Part shown: positions 16,719-26,742 of the stretch, one piece after another | How the letters are laid out: every line of letters begins with the position of its first letter | Numbering within the stretch: the stretch's first letter is position 1 | Source of the DNA: JAIYCX01 sp964353175 | GTDB lineage: Bacteria; Bdellovibrionota_C; UBA2361; SZUA-149; DAOLCO01 | Direction of reading: 5' to 3' | NCBI GenBank assembly: GCA_964353175.1 | Contig: CAYGUX010000007.1 | Coordinates: forward strand, 1-64,000 | DNA: 64,000 nucleotides | The notes under the pieces: model-generated | Told to the model about the DNA's origin: nothing | The model's database searches: none | The model's input: only the letters and a program-made list of their open reading frames with translations | Translations under genes and position numbers: made by a program

Positions 16719-17366
16719 TTACATTTTATATTTGAAATCGTTAGGATCCATTTCAGCTAACATTTCACTTAACTGATCTTTATCTAATTCCGAAAATTGC
16801 ACTATTCGTTCTCTCTTGGGGTCACCTTCTTCTCTACCAATGGAATTCACAAACTCTTCCTCTTTACTCAAATGAAGTTCATCTTCATCGCCCGCAATAA
16901 AATCCCCGATAGTTCCCGTTGGATTGCCTTCAGCATCAACTGGAATTAAAGTTGCTTGTGCTCTATCAAGAACGTCTAAATTTACGAATATAGGAACTTC
17001 TAAGCGAACCGCCAATGCCAAGGCATCACTAGGCCTCGCATCCAATTCCTTTATCTCATCACCAACTCGAAGTTCAATCTTAGCAAAAAAGGTGTTTTCT
17101 TCTAGGCCTACGATTGCAATCTTCCCAACTTTAGTGCCTAACAACTCAATTGTATTCTGAAGTAGATCATGGGTCATAGGTCGGGGTGAGACTATTCCCT
17201 TCAAAGTACTTGCGATAGAAGCTGCTTCACTAACTCCGATCCAAATTGGTAAACATATCTCCTGATCCGGCACCTTTAAGACAACAATAGGTGCATTGGA
17301 GACTGGATCAACTACAAGCCCTAAAATAATCATCTCTATTTCTTCTTGATCTGAAAATTTGCTCAT
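16719..17366 (-). CDS. Bifunctional nuclease (BFN/DUF151) family protein
   Basis: A 215-residue protein. Residues 8-150 form a BFN domain: the segments VVDPVSNAPIVVLK, LPIWIGVSEAASIA and LDARPSDALALAVRLEVPIFV are the family core. The remaining acidic C-terminal tail has Glu/Asp-rich low-complexity sequence. BFN proteins have DNase and RNase activity in plants and bacteria. The start codon overlaps the miaB stop by 4 bp, a pairing of translationally coupled genes that recurs in several bacterial lineages. Confidence 0.9.
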   Translation of the reverse strand: MSKFSDQEEIEMIILGLVVDPVSNAPIVVLKVPDQEICLPIWIGVSEAASIASTLKGIVSPRPMTHDLLQNTIELLGTKVGKIAIVGLEENTFFAKIELRVGDEIKELDARPSDALALAVRLEVPIFVNLDVLDRAQATLIPVDAEGNPTGTIGDFIAGDEDELHLSKEEEFVNSIGREEGDPKRERIVQFSELDKDQLSEMLAEMDPNDFKYKM

Positions 17367-18808
17367 TGAAAATCCGACTGATATGTATGCTGAGTAATGA
17401 GGTTAGTATCCTTTAAATTGGAAAGTTCCTCTGATTCAATTAACTTTAATCCGTGTGGCGATGCTCTCACAACTGTTCCTTTAACTATCTCAGAAATGGG
17501 ACTTTTACCAGAAAAAGTTTTAGATAGGACGAGCTCTCCAAAGATATTTCCATTTGTTCTCCCTCTATAAGTATTGGGGAGTTTGCCCTGACTTTCTATC
17601 AGAATCTCTTGCTCGGTTCCAACTAGACTTTCATTATGTTGAAGAGTTATATCAGACTGAATTTCTATAAGTTTACTTAATCTAGCAGATTTGATGGACT
17701 CCTCTATCTCCTCCTCTGGCCCATAACTTAGGCTACCCACCGTATCTGGGCGTATGGAGTATTTATAAGCGAATACAGATTGGAACTTAACACTATGGAG
17801 AAGGTCTAAGGTTTGCTCAAATTCACTATCTGTCTCCGTAGGGAAACCCACAATAACATCGGTTGTTAATGTAATAGTAGCAATAGTATCTCTAAGTGAA
17901 TTTACAATATCAATGAACCTTTCTCTCTTATAATTGCGATTCATTGCCTTTAAGATTCTATTACTACCAGATTGTAGCGGTAGATGAATATGAGGACATA
18001 AAGTAGGTATGCTCGAATATAACTTTAAAAAATCATCTTTAATCTCTTGGGGATGAGGTGAAATAAATCTTATTCGTTTTACCCCCTCAATATTAGCTAT
18101 CTCACTGATTAACGTTGAAAATTTTGCTCTAGGTAACAAGTCCAATCCATAGGAGTTTACAGTTTGCCCTAAGAGCATAACTTCACGGGCTCCCATTCTA
18201 ACTTTGGCCTTAACCTCTTTAACTATCTCTTTTAAATCTCTACTTACTTGTTTCCCTCTTGTTTTAGGCACAATGCAATAAGTACACATTTTGTCGCACC
18301 CCCTTTGTATCGCCACAAGTGCTCTCACAGGGGTATTAAATGTTGATTTTTCTGTACTGCCAAGCGATGGCATTGCGTTTAGATCATCAGGTAACTCTTC
18401 CCAATCTTCTCTATAGTCAATAGCTATTTGAGGTTCAGTAGAATTTCTAGCGGTGCTTACTAGTGATGGGACTAAAGAGATATTATGGGTACCTACAATG
18501 AAATCAACAAGCTTACTTCTTTTAGAAATATTTGAACCCTCTTGTTGGGCCACACAACCTCCAACTCCGATAATTAAATCGGGGTTCCTATCTTTTAAAG
18601 GTTTAAAAGTTCCAAGCAAACAGAACAACTTACTCTCCGCCTTATCTCTAACGCTACAAGTATTAACAAGTATTAAATCGGCTTGCTCTGGGTTCTCCAC
18701 TCTGGAATATTCATTGGCTAAAAGCATAACCATCTTCTCAGAGTCATACTCATTCATCTGGCAGCCAAAAGTCTTTATGTAGAGGGATTTCTTCCCTAAG
18801 TCATTCAT
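17363..18808 (-). CDS. miaB: tRNA-2-methylthio-N6-dimethylallyladenosine synthase MiaB
   Basis: A radical SAM methylthiotransferase that modifies A37 of tRNAs reading UNN codons. The N-terminal [4Fe-4S] ligands, numbered from an upstream TTG, are Cys20, Cys55 and Cys89; the radical SAM cluster is RGCDKMCTYC (Cys175, Cys179, Cys182). The GGEI-equivalent region, the HIHLPLQSGS segment and a C-terminal TRAM domain (VGTEQEILIE...VRASPHGLKLIE) are present. An in-frame TTG lies 12 bp upstream at 18820. I prefer the ATG at 18808, but neither has a clear ribosome site. Confidence 0.95.
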   Translation of the reverse strand: MNDLGKKSLYIKTFGCQMNEYDSEKMVMLLANEYSRVENPEQADLILVNTCSVRDKAESKLFCLLGTFKPLKDRNPDLIIGVGGCVAQQEGSNISKRSKLVDFIVGTHNISLVPSLVSTARNSTEPQIAIDYREDWEELPDDLNAMPSLGSTEKSTFNTPVRALVAIQRGCDKMCTYCIVPKTRGKQVSRDLKEIVKEVKAKVRMGAREVMLLGQTVNSYGLDLLPRAKFSTLISEIANIEGVKRIRFISPHPQEIKDDFLKLYSSIPTLCPHIHLPLQSGSNRILKAMNRNYKRERFIDIVNSLRDTIATITLTTDVIVGFPTETDSEFEQTLDLLHSVKFQSVFAYKYSIRPDTVGSLSYGPEEEIEESIKSARLSKLIEIQSDITLQHNESLVGTEQEILIESQGKLPNTYRGRTNGNIFGELVLSKTFSGKSPISEIVKGTVVRASPHGLKLIESEELSNLKDTNLITQHTYQSDFQ

Positions 18809-18972
18809 TCTAGGTCTCAATCAATATTAAACTACAAAATCTAGGTGAGTTTATAACATAAGTTGTCATGATTTTAAAGACTTAGCCCTACCTTAATATT
18901 CAAAAGAATCCTTTAAGTTATAAAGGCTTATATCCGATAGTTTTCTAAGTAGTATCTAAGCAGTAGGATTTT

Positions 18973-21774
18973 ATGCAGTATCGTCTCTCAATTAGTTCTT
19001 TGAGGTTTGTTTTTCTGGTTATAGTTAGTTTCTCTAGCTTGGTCGTGCTAGCCGATGAAGTTATTCCAGGAGAATATCTTGTAACTTATAACCAAAATTC
19101 TACGCGCACTTCTAGATCACTTTCCACTCAAAGCCTCGGGCTAAATGTAATTCAAAATTACGAACTAATTGATACGACTCTAGTTAGTCTTCCAAAAGGC
19201 AGAAGTCTAGATAAAAAAACTATTAAAGAATTAAAACGTAGTGGAATTATCAAGTCTATAGAACCTAACTTTAGAGTAAAAGCCTTTGCTACTCCAAACG
19301 ATTCAAAATATAGCCAAATGTGGGGCTTGAATAATACAGGTCAATCTGGTGGAACCGTAGATGTTGATATAGATGCTCCTGAGGCATGGAATATATCACA
19401 AGGTAGTAGTGAAGTTATAATCGCAGTATTGGACACTGGAGTTCTATATACTCATCCCGACCTTAAAAATAATATGTGGAATAACTCAGCTGAGATACCC
19501 GGCAATGGTATTGATGATGATGGTAATGGGTATGTTGATGATGTACATGGGATCAACTCCATTACTAATGCCGGCGACCCGAAAGATGACAATGGTCATG
19601 GTACACATTGCGCCGGAGTTATTGCGGGAGTAACTAATAATTCTGAAGGTATCTCTGGTGTTTCCTGGAATTCCAAAATAATGGCATTGAAATTCCTAGA
19701 TAACTCAGGCTCTGGAAGTTTGAGTGATGCAATTCAAGGCATTCAATATGTCATTGCGATGAAACAAAAAGGTGTAAATGTAAAGGCAATTAGTAATTCG
19801 TGGGGTGGAAGTGGATATTCAGCTTCCTTAGAGAGTGCTATAGAGTTAGCCAATTCCTATGGCATTGTTTTTATTGCCGCCGCTGGAAATGAATCTAACG
19901 ATAACGATAGCAAAGCAAGTTACCCAGCGAGCTATGACTTAGATAATGTTATAACAGTGGCTGCATTGGATAAATCTGGGAATTTAGCTAGCTTTTCTAA
20001 CTTTGGTAGGAATTCAGTCCATGTAGCAGCACCAGGGGTTAGTATTTTAAGCACTTACCTAAATAACCAATACACACTCCTAAGCGGAACTTCAATGGCA
20101 ACTCCCTTTGTCAGCGGAATTACGGCCTTAATTCTATCCACTCAGAATTTAACGCCTTTACAAGTTAAAAGTAAATTGATGAGTACGGTTAAGCCACTCA
20201 ATACCTTACAAGGGTTAGTAAAAAGTGCAGGTATTGTAAGTGCGTACAGAGCACTAAGTGATTCAAGCATACCCCTGCCCCCAGTAAATAACACCATATC
20301 ATACAAAAGCACACCTAAAGCATACGATTGGAATGAAGACCTAGGAAGTAAAATTTCATCTGCGGATGATGCTTATGTATTAGTAAATACGAATTTTGAT
20401 TTTAAATACTTCGGAACAAGCTATAGAAAATTTGCCATCTCAACAAACGGAAGAATTCAACCTTTAGCTCAGGATGAATCAGCACCTACAACGGAAGACT
20501 ATAATAGTAGTCTGTATAAAGGTATTAGTCCTTACAATGCTGATTTAGTAGCATCTAATATCTCTAACGATGGTGGAGTTTGGGCAAAGGACAATGGATC
20601 TAGCCTAAGAATTACTTGGGTATCCATACCATACGAAATTAATAATTCGAGTTCTAGTGACAAAGAAATTAGATTTAGTGTAACTCTAAAAGCCAGTGGT
20701 GATATTGAATTTAATTATAATGACACGAATACAGGCAATACAAACTATGATTACGGTAATAGAGCAGTAGTCTCACTTTCTCCTATATCGCCCGGTAGCG
20801 GAACCAATCTTATAATCTCAAATACCACCTCAAATGAAGCTATTATTGGCAACCAAAAGGGTTTAACAATTAGTTCACAATCCAAAGCTGTTTTTAATGA
20901 TATCGATGGAGACTCAAAGTCAGATTTAATAGTATGGAGACCATCTACTGCAATGTTCTATATCTCTCCATCCTCTGCAATTTATGATTCGAAATCTACT
21001 CTTAGTTATCAACTAGGTTTACCAGGGGATATACCTAAGTCAGGGGAATTTGACGGAGATAAAAAGACTGATTTAGCAGTATTTAGACCGAGCAATGGTA
21101 CCTGGTATCTCAGAATGTCATCTGGGTCATTTGAAACTATTACTTCGATTCAGTGGGGCTTACCAGGGGATCAGCCTTTAGTAGGTGATGTTGATGGGGA
21201 TGGAGTTAGTGACCTAATAGTATATAGACCGAACTCTGCCGCATTTTTTGTGCTTTTATCTAGTCAAGGTTTTAATCGAAGCGCCGCCTTTAGTGGTACC
21301 GCTTCTAGTGTTAGAGCTGTTTCACTAGGAGGGCCAGCTAATGATCCAGTTATTGGAGATGCAAATGGAGATGGAACAGATGACTTAGGCACTGTGTGGC
21401 AATTAGTCAGGTTTTGGACACTTAAAACGAGTGAAAATGCGACAATATATTCACTCCCTTGGGGGATGCCTGGAGATACCCCTCTTTTTTGTAATTTAGA
21501 TAGTGATAAAATCGCGGACAGAGTAATTGCAAGGGTCGAAAGCAACAATTCTCTCTCCTGGTACACAGCCTATGGCACAGGCGCAGGTAGTGTAGTTTCC
21601 TTCGGATCACTTGGAGATACGCCTTCTTGTAAAATGGATACCAATGGAGATGGTCAAGGAGACTATGTGGCGTTTAGAAACAATAGTGGGATTTGGTTTT
21701 TAAAAGAGTCTAACAGCGACTTAATAACCCAGTATCAGTTTGGTTTGCCTGGGGATATTCCACTAACCCTCTAA
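18973..21774 (+). CDS. Secreted subtilisin-like serine protease with FG-GAP-like repeats
   Basis: A 933-residue exported protease. A signal peptide (cleavage near residue 27) is followed by an inhibitor-I9-type propeptide (about 30-105). The S8 peptidase domain has catalytic Asp154 (AVLDTGV), His209 (HGTHCAG) and Ser374 (SGTSMATP). A beta-rich middle domain (about 430-620) leads to six FG-GAP/VCBS-like repeats with Asp-rich calcium-type loops such as FDGDKKTDLAVFRP and DVDGDGVSDLIVYRP. The related repeat protein at 45.5 kb shares the module. The enzyme likely acts outside the cell or on the surface; its substrate is unknown. Confidence 0.93.
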   Translation: MQYRLSISSLRFVFLVIVSFSSLVVLADEVIPGEYLVTYNQNSTRTSRSLSTQSLGLNVIQNYELIDTTLVSLPKGRSLDKKTIKELKRSGIIKSIEPNFRVKAFATPNDSKYSQMWGLNNTGQSGGTVDVDIDAPEAWNISQGSSEVIIAVLDTGVLYTHPDLKNNMWNNSAEIPGNGIDDDGNGYVDDVHGINSITNAGDPKDDNGHGTHCAGVIAGVTNNSEGISGVSWNSKIMALKFLDNSGSGSLSDAIQGIQYVIAMKQKGVNVKAISNSWGGSGYSASLESAIELANSYGIVFIAAAGNESNDNDSKASYPASYDLDNVITVAALDKSGNLASFSNFGRNSVHVAAPGVSILSTYLNNQYTLLSGTSMATPFVSGITALILSTQNLTPLQVKSKLMSTVKPLNTLQGLVKSAGIVSAYRALSDSSIPLPPVNNTISYKSTPKAYDWNEDLGSKISSADDAYVLVNTNFDFKYFGTSYRKFAISTNGRIQPLAQDESAPTTEDYNSSLYKGISPYNADLVASNISNDGGVWAKDNGSSLRITWVSIPYEINNSSSSDKEIRFSVTLKASGDIEFNYNDTNTGNTNYDYGNRAVVSLSPISPGSGTNLIISNTTSNEAIIGNQKGLTISSQSKAVFNDIDGDSKSDLIVWRPSTAMFYISPSSAIYDSKSTLSYQLGLPGDIPKSGEFDGDKKTDLAVFRPSNGTWYLRMSSGSFETITSIQWGLPGDQPLVGDVDGDGVSDLIVYRPNSAAFFVLLSSQGFNRSAAFSGTASSVRAVSLGGPANDPVIGDANGDGTDDLGTVWQLVRFWTLKTSENATIYSLPWGMPGDTPLFCNLDSDKIADRVIARVESNNSLSWYTAYGTGAGSVVSFGSLGDTPSCKMDTNGDGQGDYVAFRNNSGIWFLKESNSDLITQYQFGLPGDIPLTL

Positions 21775-21792
21775 ATGAAGTTTGTGTAGAAT

Positions 21793-23664
21793 TTAATTTT
21801 TAGAAGTATCTACTTCGAATAACTTTCCATCCACAACCTTTTGGATAGTTAAATCCCTATGAATTTCTCCATCACTGAGAACATGCATCATGCCAGTAAC
21901 ACCTAAGACTTGTGAGGATTGCTGCAAGCTCTTTGATATCGAAAATGGAGAATTATTAGTAGCTGAAAGTACAAAATTAACACTATCGTAACTTTGAGCT
22001 GAAAGTAGATCCGGATCTCCTCCAAAATTGCGCCTATAATTCTCAATAAATTTCTCTGTACTATCATTGCTGCTAGAGCTATTAAATAGACTAACTAAAT
22101 AGACTCCTTCCATAATGGAGTGGTAACTGGAGATTTTTATAGGGTCTAATAGCAATGACACCCCAAGTATATTTAGGGGAACCATTGAATCATTATCTTT
22201 TATTGCTCGAAGTAAAGGCTCAGCACTCGGCAGAATATCTGCAATAATAACGGTATCAAAGAGGCCTGAATTAAGTTCCGCTTTAATATTCTCAAGTTGA
22301 GATAAGTTCCGATTCTGATACTGAAATGATTGAAGTGTTAGATTAATCCCTCTACCTATAATAGTCTGAAACGCATCTTGATACTCGGCACCCACTTCGC
22401 CTTCAGGATACAATAACGCAACTTTGCGTGAATTAAGTTTAGCCTGAGAAAAAGCAATTAATGACTGTAACTGATTTTCAGGTGTTGCCCCTAGTCGGAA
22501 TATCTGAGGCGACAGAGCTGGTAGGCCCTGTTTCTTAGCATATGTGAGTAAAGGTACAGTTAATCCACTTTGAAGGCTTGCAAGCGACTCTACATCCTTA
22601 ACAAGCATAGGCCCAAATATTATTTTAGCTTTATCTTGATTAACTAATTTACTGTATGCATCCAAGACTCCCGCATTAGAATCGTAGACCACAAGGTTGT
22701 CTTCTAAATTATTATCTTTTAAGGCCAAACGAATCCCTTGTTCTACTTTTTTAGCATGGGTTGAATACTGACCACTTAATGGAAGCAATGCACCAATTAC
22801 TTGATTTGCTACTGGAATATCTTCTTGGCTACTTGAAGAATAATCTTCAGGTAGAATTTCCATATTTTGACTATCGTAGTTTGTGCTAGGAGCTAGTTCA
22901 TAATTAGATCGACTGAAGTAAGTTGCAATTTTGCTTTTAGATGATAATGATCCTCCCCTTAATCGCCGGCTCTTTTCTTCTCTTAAAATAGAAGAGACAA
23001 AATTTTCGTTACTCCATTTATCTGACAATGTATTTAATTCGTTGGGTGAAAAAACTTTCGAATACTCTCTGGCAATTCGGCGAGACTCATCTGAGACTTT
23101 TCCTACTCCACGTCCAGATTTAAAACTTTGTACCATCCAAGCATACGCTTGATCAGAATTATCTTTAGCTATGTAAGCATAGGCAGTTAATAATGAAAAT
23201 CTAGAATCAAGCTGACTGGCATCTATTCCTCTTTTTGAAGCATACTTAGAAATTCTTGAAAGAGCCCTATCTGGCTTGCCTGACTTTAAATCAATACTTG
23301 ATTGAAGAAGCAAGTATGTTTCCGCTTCTTCTGAAGTTTTAGCTTTATTTAAAGCACTTGATAGGGAGTCTGCGGCAGAATCGAGATTTCCTTCTTCTTG
23401 AAATCTGATAGCATTTAAATAGTCTCTATTTTTATAATTACCTAATGACCATACTTCCCATGGGGCCATTGCTGCTCTAGTCCTTACAGCGTCCCTCGGA
23501 GTAATGTTTGGGAATTTACCTAAGTTCTGCCTGACAGGGATTGGACGCTTTTGACAGCCAATTGTGAAGACAACGAAAAGTAAGCATATACTAATCGAAA
23601 AATTCTTTGACTTTATCCAAAAACGATCTGTTAGTGCTATCGTCCGGGTCTGGTATGCCTTCAA
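21793..23664 (-). CDS. LppC/LpoA-like lipoprotein with periplasmic-binding-protein fold
   Basis: A 623-residue lipoprotein starting at TTG 23664 inside the end of dnaJ, with AGGA about 11 bases upstream. A signal helix ends in the lipobox FTIGC (Cys near residue 37). A TPR-like helical region follows, and from about residue 280 there is a type I periplasmic-binding fold, starting IGALLPLSGQYSTHAKKVEQ, with GPMLVKDVESLA and ALSPQIFRLG segments. This layout is that of LpoA/LppC, outer-membrane activators of penicillin-binding protein 1A. It overlaps dnaJ by 74 bp and ends 18 bp from the subtilase. Confidence 0.82.
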   Translation of the reverse strand: MKAYQTRTIALTDRFWIKSKNFSISICLLFVVFTIGCQKRPIPVRQNLGKFPNITPRDAVRTRAAMAPWEVWSLGNYKNRDYLNAIRFQEEGNLDSAADSLSSALNKAKTSEEAETYLLLQSSIDLKSGKPDRALSRISKYASKRGIDASQLDSRFSLLTAYAYIAKDNSDQAYAWMVQSFKSGRGVGKVSDESRRIAREYSKVFSPNELNTLSDKWSNENFVSSILREEKSRRLRGGSLSSKSKIATYFSRSNYELAPSTNYDSQNMEILPEDYSSSSQEDIPVANQVIGALLPLSGQYSTHAKKVEQGIRLALKDNNLEDNLVVYDSNAGVLDAYSKLVNQDKAKIIFGPMLVKDVESLASLQSGLTVPLLTYAKKQGLPALSPQIFRLGATPENQLQSLIAFSQAKLNSRKVALLYPEGEVGAEYQDAFQTIIGRGINLTLQSFQYQNRNLSQLENIKAELNSGLFDTVIIADILPSAEPLLRAIKDNDSMVPLNILGVSLLLDPIKISSYHSIMEGVYLVSLFNSSSSNDSTEKFIENYRRNFGGDPDLLSAQSYDSVNFVLSATNNSPFSISKSLQQSSQVLGVTGMMHVLSDGEIHRDLTIQKVVDGKLFEVDTSKN

Positions 23665-24700
23665 TTTTTGCTAATTCCTCTAATAAATCTTTATGCGCGT
23701 CACTTAACTTCTTTGGTACTTTTATGTTAACTTTAACATGCTGGTCACCTCTAATTGTAGATTGTATATCTACAATTCCCTGCCCTTTAAGCCTAAATAC
23801 TTTCCCAGCTTGTGTACCTGAGGGAATTTTAAGTTTTACTCTACCATAAAGTGTGGGGACTTCAAGCTCAGTTCCGAGAACAGCCTGGGAATAAGAAAGA
23901 GTTAACTCACTAATTACTTCTGTACCCTGTCTTTTAAAGCGCTTATGCGGTTTAATTAAAATTTCCACATAAAGGTCACCAGGCACTCCATCGGAAATTA
24001 CTTCTCCCTCACCCCTTAGTTTTAATTTTTGACCGTTATCTATACCAGCAGGTATCTTAACCAATAACTCACTATCTTTATGACCTTCACCAGATCCGCC
24101 ACAGGATGGGCATGGGTCTGCAATCATAGTACCCAAACCTCTACAAACTGGACATGGTCTTGAGATTCTAAAAAAGCCTTCTTGTGAATTGACCTGACCC
24201 TGCCCCGCACAATGTTTACAGGTTTCTGCTTTAGTCCCTTTACGTGCGCCTGTGCCAGTACATGGATCACATGGCACTGGTCGCCGAACATTGATGTTTT
24301 TATTTAGACCATTGGCACTCTCTTCGAGAGTAACTTCTAAACGATAAGAAAGATCTCTACCCGTTTTTACTCTCTGCTTTCTTGAACCACCACCAAAAAA
24401 AGCTCCAAAAATATCTCCGAAAATATCTTCAGAAAACGATCCAAAGTCTCCGAAGCCACCAAACCCTTGCCCGCCTTGGAAAGCGGCATGCCCAAATTGA
24501 TCATATTTTGATCTATTCTCAGCATCGCTTAGGATTTGATATGCTTCGGTAGCTTCTTTAAACTTCTCCTCTGCATCGTGATCATCAGGGTTCTTATCCG
24601 GATGGTACTTAACCGCAAGCTTCCTATAAGCCTTCTTAATCTCTTCTGAAGTACAGGATCTGGTAAGACCCAGAACTTCATAACAATCACGTTTGCTCAC
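23591..24700 (-). CDS. dnaJ: Chaperone DnaJ (Hsp40)
   Basis: A full-length type I J-protein of 369 residues. The J domain has the HPD tripeptide at 33-35. A Gly/Phe-rich linker (GGFGDFGSF) follows. Four CxxCxGxG zinc repeats come next: CDPCTGTG, CKHCAGQG, CPVCRGLG and CPSCGGSG. The C-terminal substrate-binding and dimerisation domains are intact. It stimulates DnaK ATPase activity and delivers substrates. It lies 8 bp after dnaK in a grpE-dnaK-dnaJ unit, and its 3' end overlaps the lppC start. Confidence 0.97.
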   Translation of the reverse strand: MSKRDCYEVLGLTRSCTSEEIKKAYRKLAVKYHPDKNPDDHDAEEKFKEATEAYQILSDAENRSKYDQFGHAAFQGGQGFGGFGDFGSFSEDIFGDIFGAFFGGGSRKQRVKTGRDLSYRLEVTLEESANGLNKNINVRRPVPCDPCTGTGARKGTKAETCKHCAGQGQVNSQEGFFRISRPCPVCRGLGTMIADPCPSCGGSGEGHKDSELLVKIPAGIDNGQKLKLRGEGEVISDGVPGDLYVEILIKPHKRFKRQGTEVISELTLSYSQAVLGTELEVPTLYGRVKLKIPSGTQAGKVFRLKGQGIVDIQSTIRGDQHVKVNIKVPKKLSDAHKDLLEELAKIEGIPDPDDSTNRSFLDKVKEFFD

Positions 24701-24708
24701 AAAATACC

Positions 24709-26619
24709 CTAATTTACTTCTTCAAAATCTGCATCTACGACATCGTCGCCTGAGTCAGTCTGGGTATTACCAGCATCCGTTCCACCTGCCGAGTCTGACT
24801 CAGTAGTATTAGCACTAGACTCATACATTTTTTTAGTTAGTGCATGAGTTAGTTGCTCCAAACTTTGCTTTTCAGTCTGAAGAGCAGAAGCAGTCAATCC
24901 TTCTTCGAGTACTTTCCTAGCCTTCTCTAAAGCTGCTTCAATTTCTGTTTTTTGCCCAGCTTCAATTTTTTCACCATGCTCAGAAAGCAACTGTGAAGTA
25001 GCATATATAGTTGTATCTAAACCATTTTTAGCTTCTGCTAATTCTCTCTTCTCCTTATCCTGCATGGAATTCGCTTCAGCATCTCTGATCATTTGTTCAA
25101 TTTCTTCTTCACCAAGTCCAGAGCTTGCAGTAATTTGAATTGCCTGTTCCTTACCAGTTCCAAGATCTTTAGCAGATACCTTAACGATACCATTGGCATC
25201 GATATCAAAAGTAACTTCAACTTGAGGTACACCTCTTGGTGCAGGAGGTATGCCTGTAAGATCAAAACGCCCTAGCGTTTTATTATCTCCTGACATTTCT
25301 CTTTCACCTTGGAGCACATGAATACTTACTGCTGGCTGGTTATCCGAAGCAGTAGAGAATACTTGCTGTTTCCTAGTTGGAATAGTTGTATTTTTTTCAA
25401 TTAACTTAGTCATTATTCCACCTTGAGTTTCAATCCCAAGACTTAAAGGAGTAACATCTAACAATAATACATCTTTAACATCACCTTGAAGAACTCCACC
25501 TTGAACCGCCGCACCAATGGCAACTGCTTCATCAGGATTAACGCTCTTACTAGCGGCTTTTCCAAATATTTGTTTAACTCGTTCTTGAACTGCTGGCATT
25601 CTTGTCATACCACCAACCAATATAACTTCTTGAATCTCACCCACTGCTATCCCAGCATCTTTAATCGCTGTTCGGCAAGGAGCCTCAAGTCTTTGAAGTA
25701 AATCAGAACAAAGTTGTTCAAATTTAGATCTAGTCAACTTGATATTTAAATTCTTAGGCCCAGATGAGTCGGATGCAATGAATGGCAGACTTATTTGAGT
25801 TTCTGATGAAGTTGAAAGCTCATGTTTTGCTTCTTCCGATGCAACTTTTAATCGTTGTAATGCTTCAGTGTCTGTCTTTAAATTAATATTGGTTTCTTTT
25901 TTAAACTCTTCAACCAACCACTCAACAATTTTATGATCAAAATCTTCACCACCTAGGAAAGTATCACCATTAGTTGCTTTCACTTCGAAAACACCGTCAC
26001 CCAATTCTAGAATGGACACGTCAAAAGTACCACCACCTAAATCGAATACAGCAATGGTCTTTTCACCTTTCTTCTCTACACCATAAGCTAATGCGGCCGC
26101 AGTAGGTTCGTTAATGATTCTTAACACCTCAAGTCCAGCAATCCTACCAGCATCTTTAGTTGCTTGTCTTTGAGAGTCGTTAAAATATGCAGGAACGGTT
26201 ATAACAGCTTGAGTAACTTCTTCTCCTAAGTAATCTTCAGCGGTTTGTTTCATCTTCTGAAGGATTAAAGCAGATACTTCTTGAGGAGATTTCCTCTCTC
26301 CGCCCATATTAACTGAGGCATCACCGTTTTCCGCAGCGACCACTTCATACGGAAGAACACCCTTGGCATTTTCGACTTCTTTAGAACCAATTTTCCTACC
26401 AATCAACCTTTTTACAGCAAAAACAGTATTCTTAGGATTAGTTACTGCCTGTCTTTTGGCGATTTGACCCACCAAACGTTCGCCAGTCTCAGTTACTGCG
26501 ACAACGGATGGAGTAGTTCTTTTCCCTTCACTATTTGTAATAACTACTGGATCTCCTCCTTCCATTACAGCTACGCAAGAGTTAGTAGTACCAAGATCAA
26601 TTCCGATTATTTTCCCCAT
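24709..26619 (-). CDS. dnaK: Chaperone DnaK (Hsp70)
   Basis: A canonical Hsp70 of 636 residues from the ATG at 26619, which reads MGKIIGIDLGTTNSC and has AGGGA six bases upstream. An in-frame TTG at 26634 would add five residues and is less likely. Nucleotide-domain motifs are visible, for example IDLGTTNS, GGGTFDVSIL and the late VILVGGMTRMP. The linker DVLLLDVTPLSLGIE and the substrate domain follow. The Gly/Asp/Thr-rich tail ends DADFEEVN, close to the EEVD-like bacterial end. It sits between grpE and dnaJ. Confidence 0.98.
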   Translation of the reverse strand: MGKIIGIDLGTTNSCVAVMEGGDPVVITNSEGKRTTPSVVAVTETGERLVGQIAKRQAVTNPKNTVFAVKRLIGRKIGSKEVENAKGVLPYEVVAAENGDASVNMGGERKSPQEVSALILQKMKQTAEDYLGEEVTQAVITVPAYFNDSQRQATKDAGRIAGLEVLRIINEPTAAALAYGVEKKGEKTIAVFDLGGGTFDVSILELGDGVFEVKATNGDTFLGGEDFDHKIVEWLVEEFKKETNINLKTDTEALQRLKVASEEAKHELSTSSETQISLPFIASDSSGPKNLNIKLTRSKFEQLCSDLLQRLEAPCRTAIKDAGIAVGEIQEVILVGGMTRMPAVQERVKQIFGKAASKSVNPDEAVAIGAAVQGGVLQGDVKDVLLLDVTPLSLGIETQGGIMTKLIEKNTTIPTRKQQVFSTASDNQPAVSIHVLQGEREMSGDNKTLGRFDLTGIPPAPRGVPQVEVTFDIDANGIVKVSAKDLGTGKEQAIQITASSGLGEEEIEQMIRDAEANSMQDKEKRELAEAKNGLDTTIYATSQLLSEHGEKIEAGQKTEIEAALEKARKVLEEGLTASALQTEKQSLEQLTHALTKKMYESSANTTESDSAGGTDAGNTQTDSGDDVVDADFEEVN

Positions 26620-26742
26620 TATATTCCCTATCAAGTTAAATTAATTAAAAATTTTTAGCTTCTAGAATTTAAAGCAATCCAGTTCCGCCATTTCCTAAAG
26701 CTAATCACTCTTTTGTTTAAGTGCAAGCCTTTGTATTAAATT

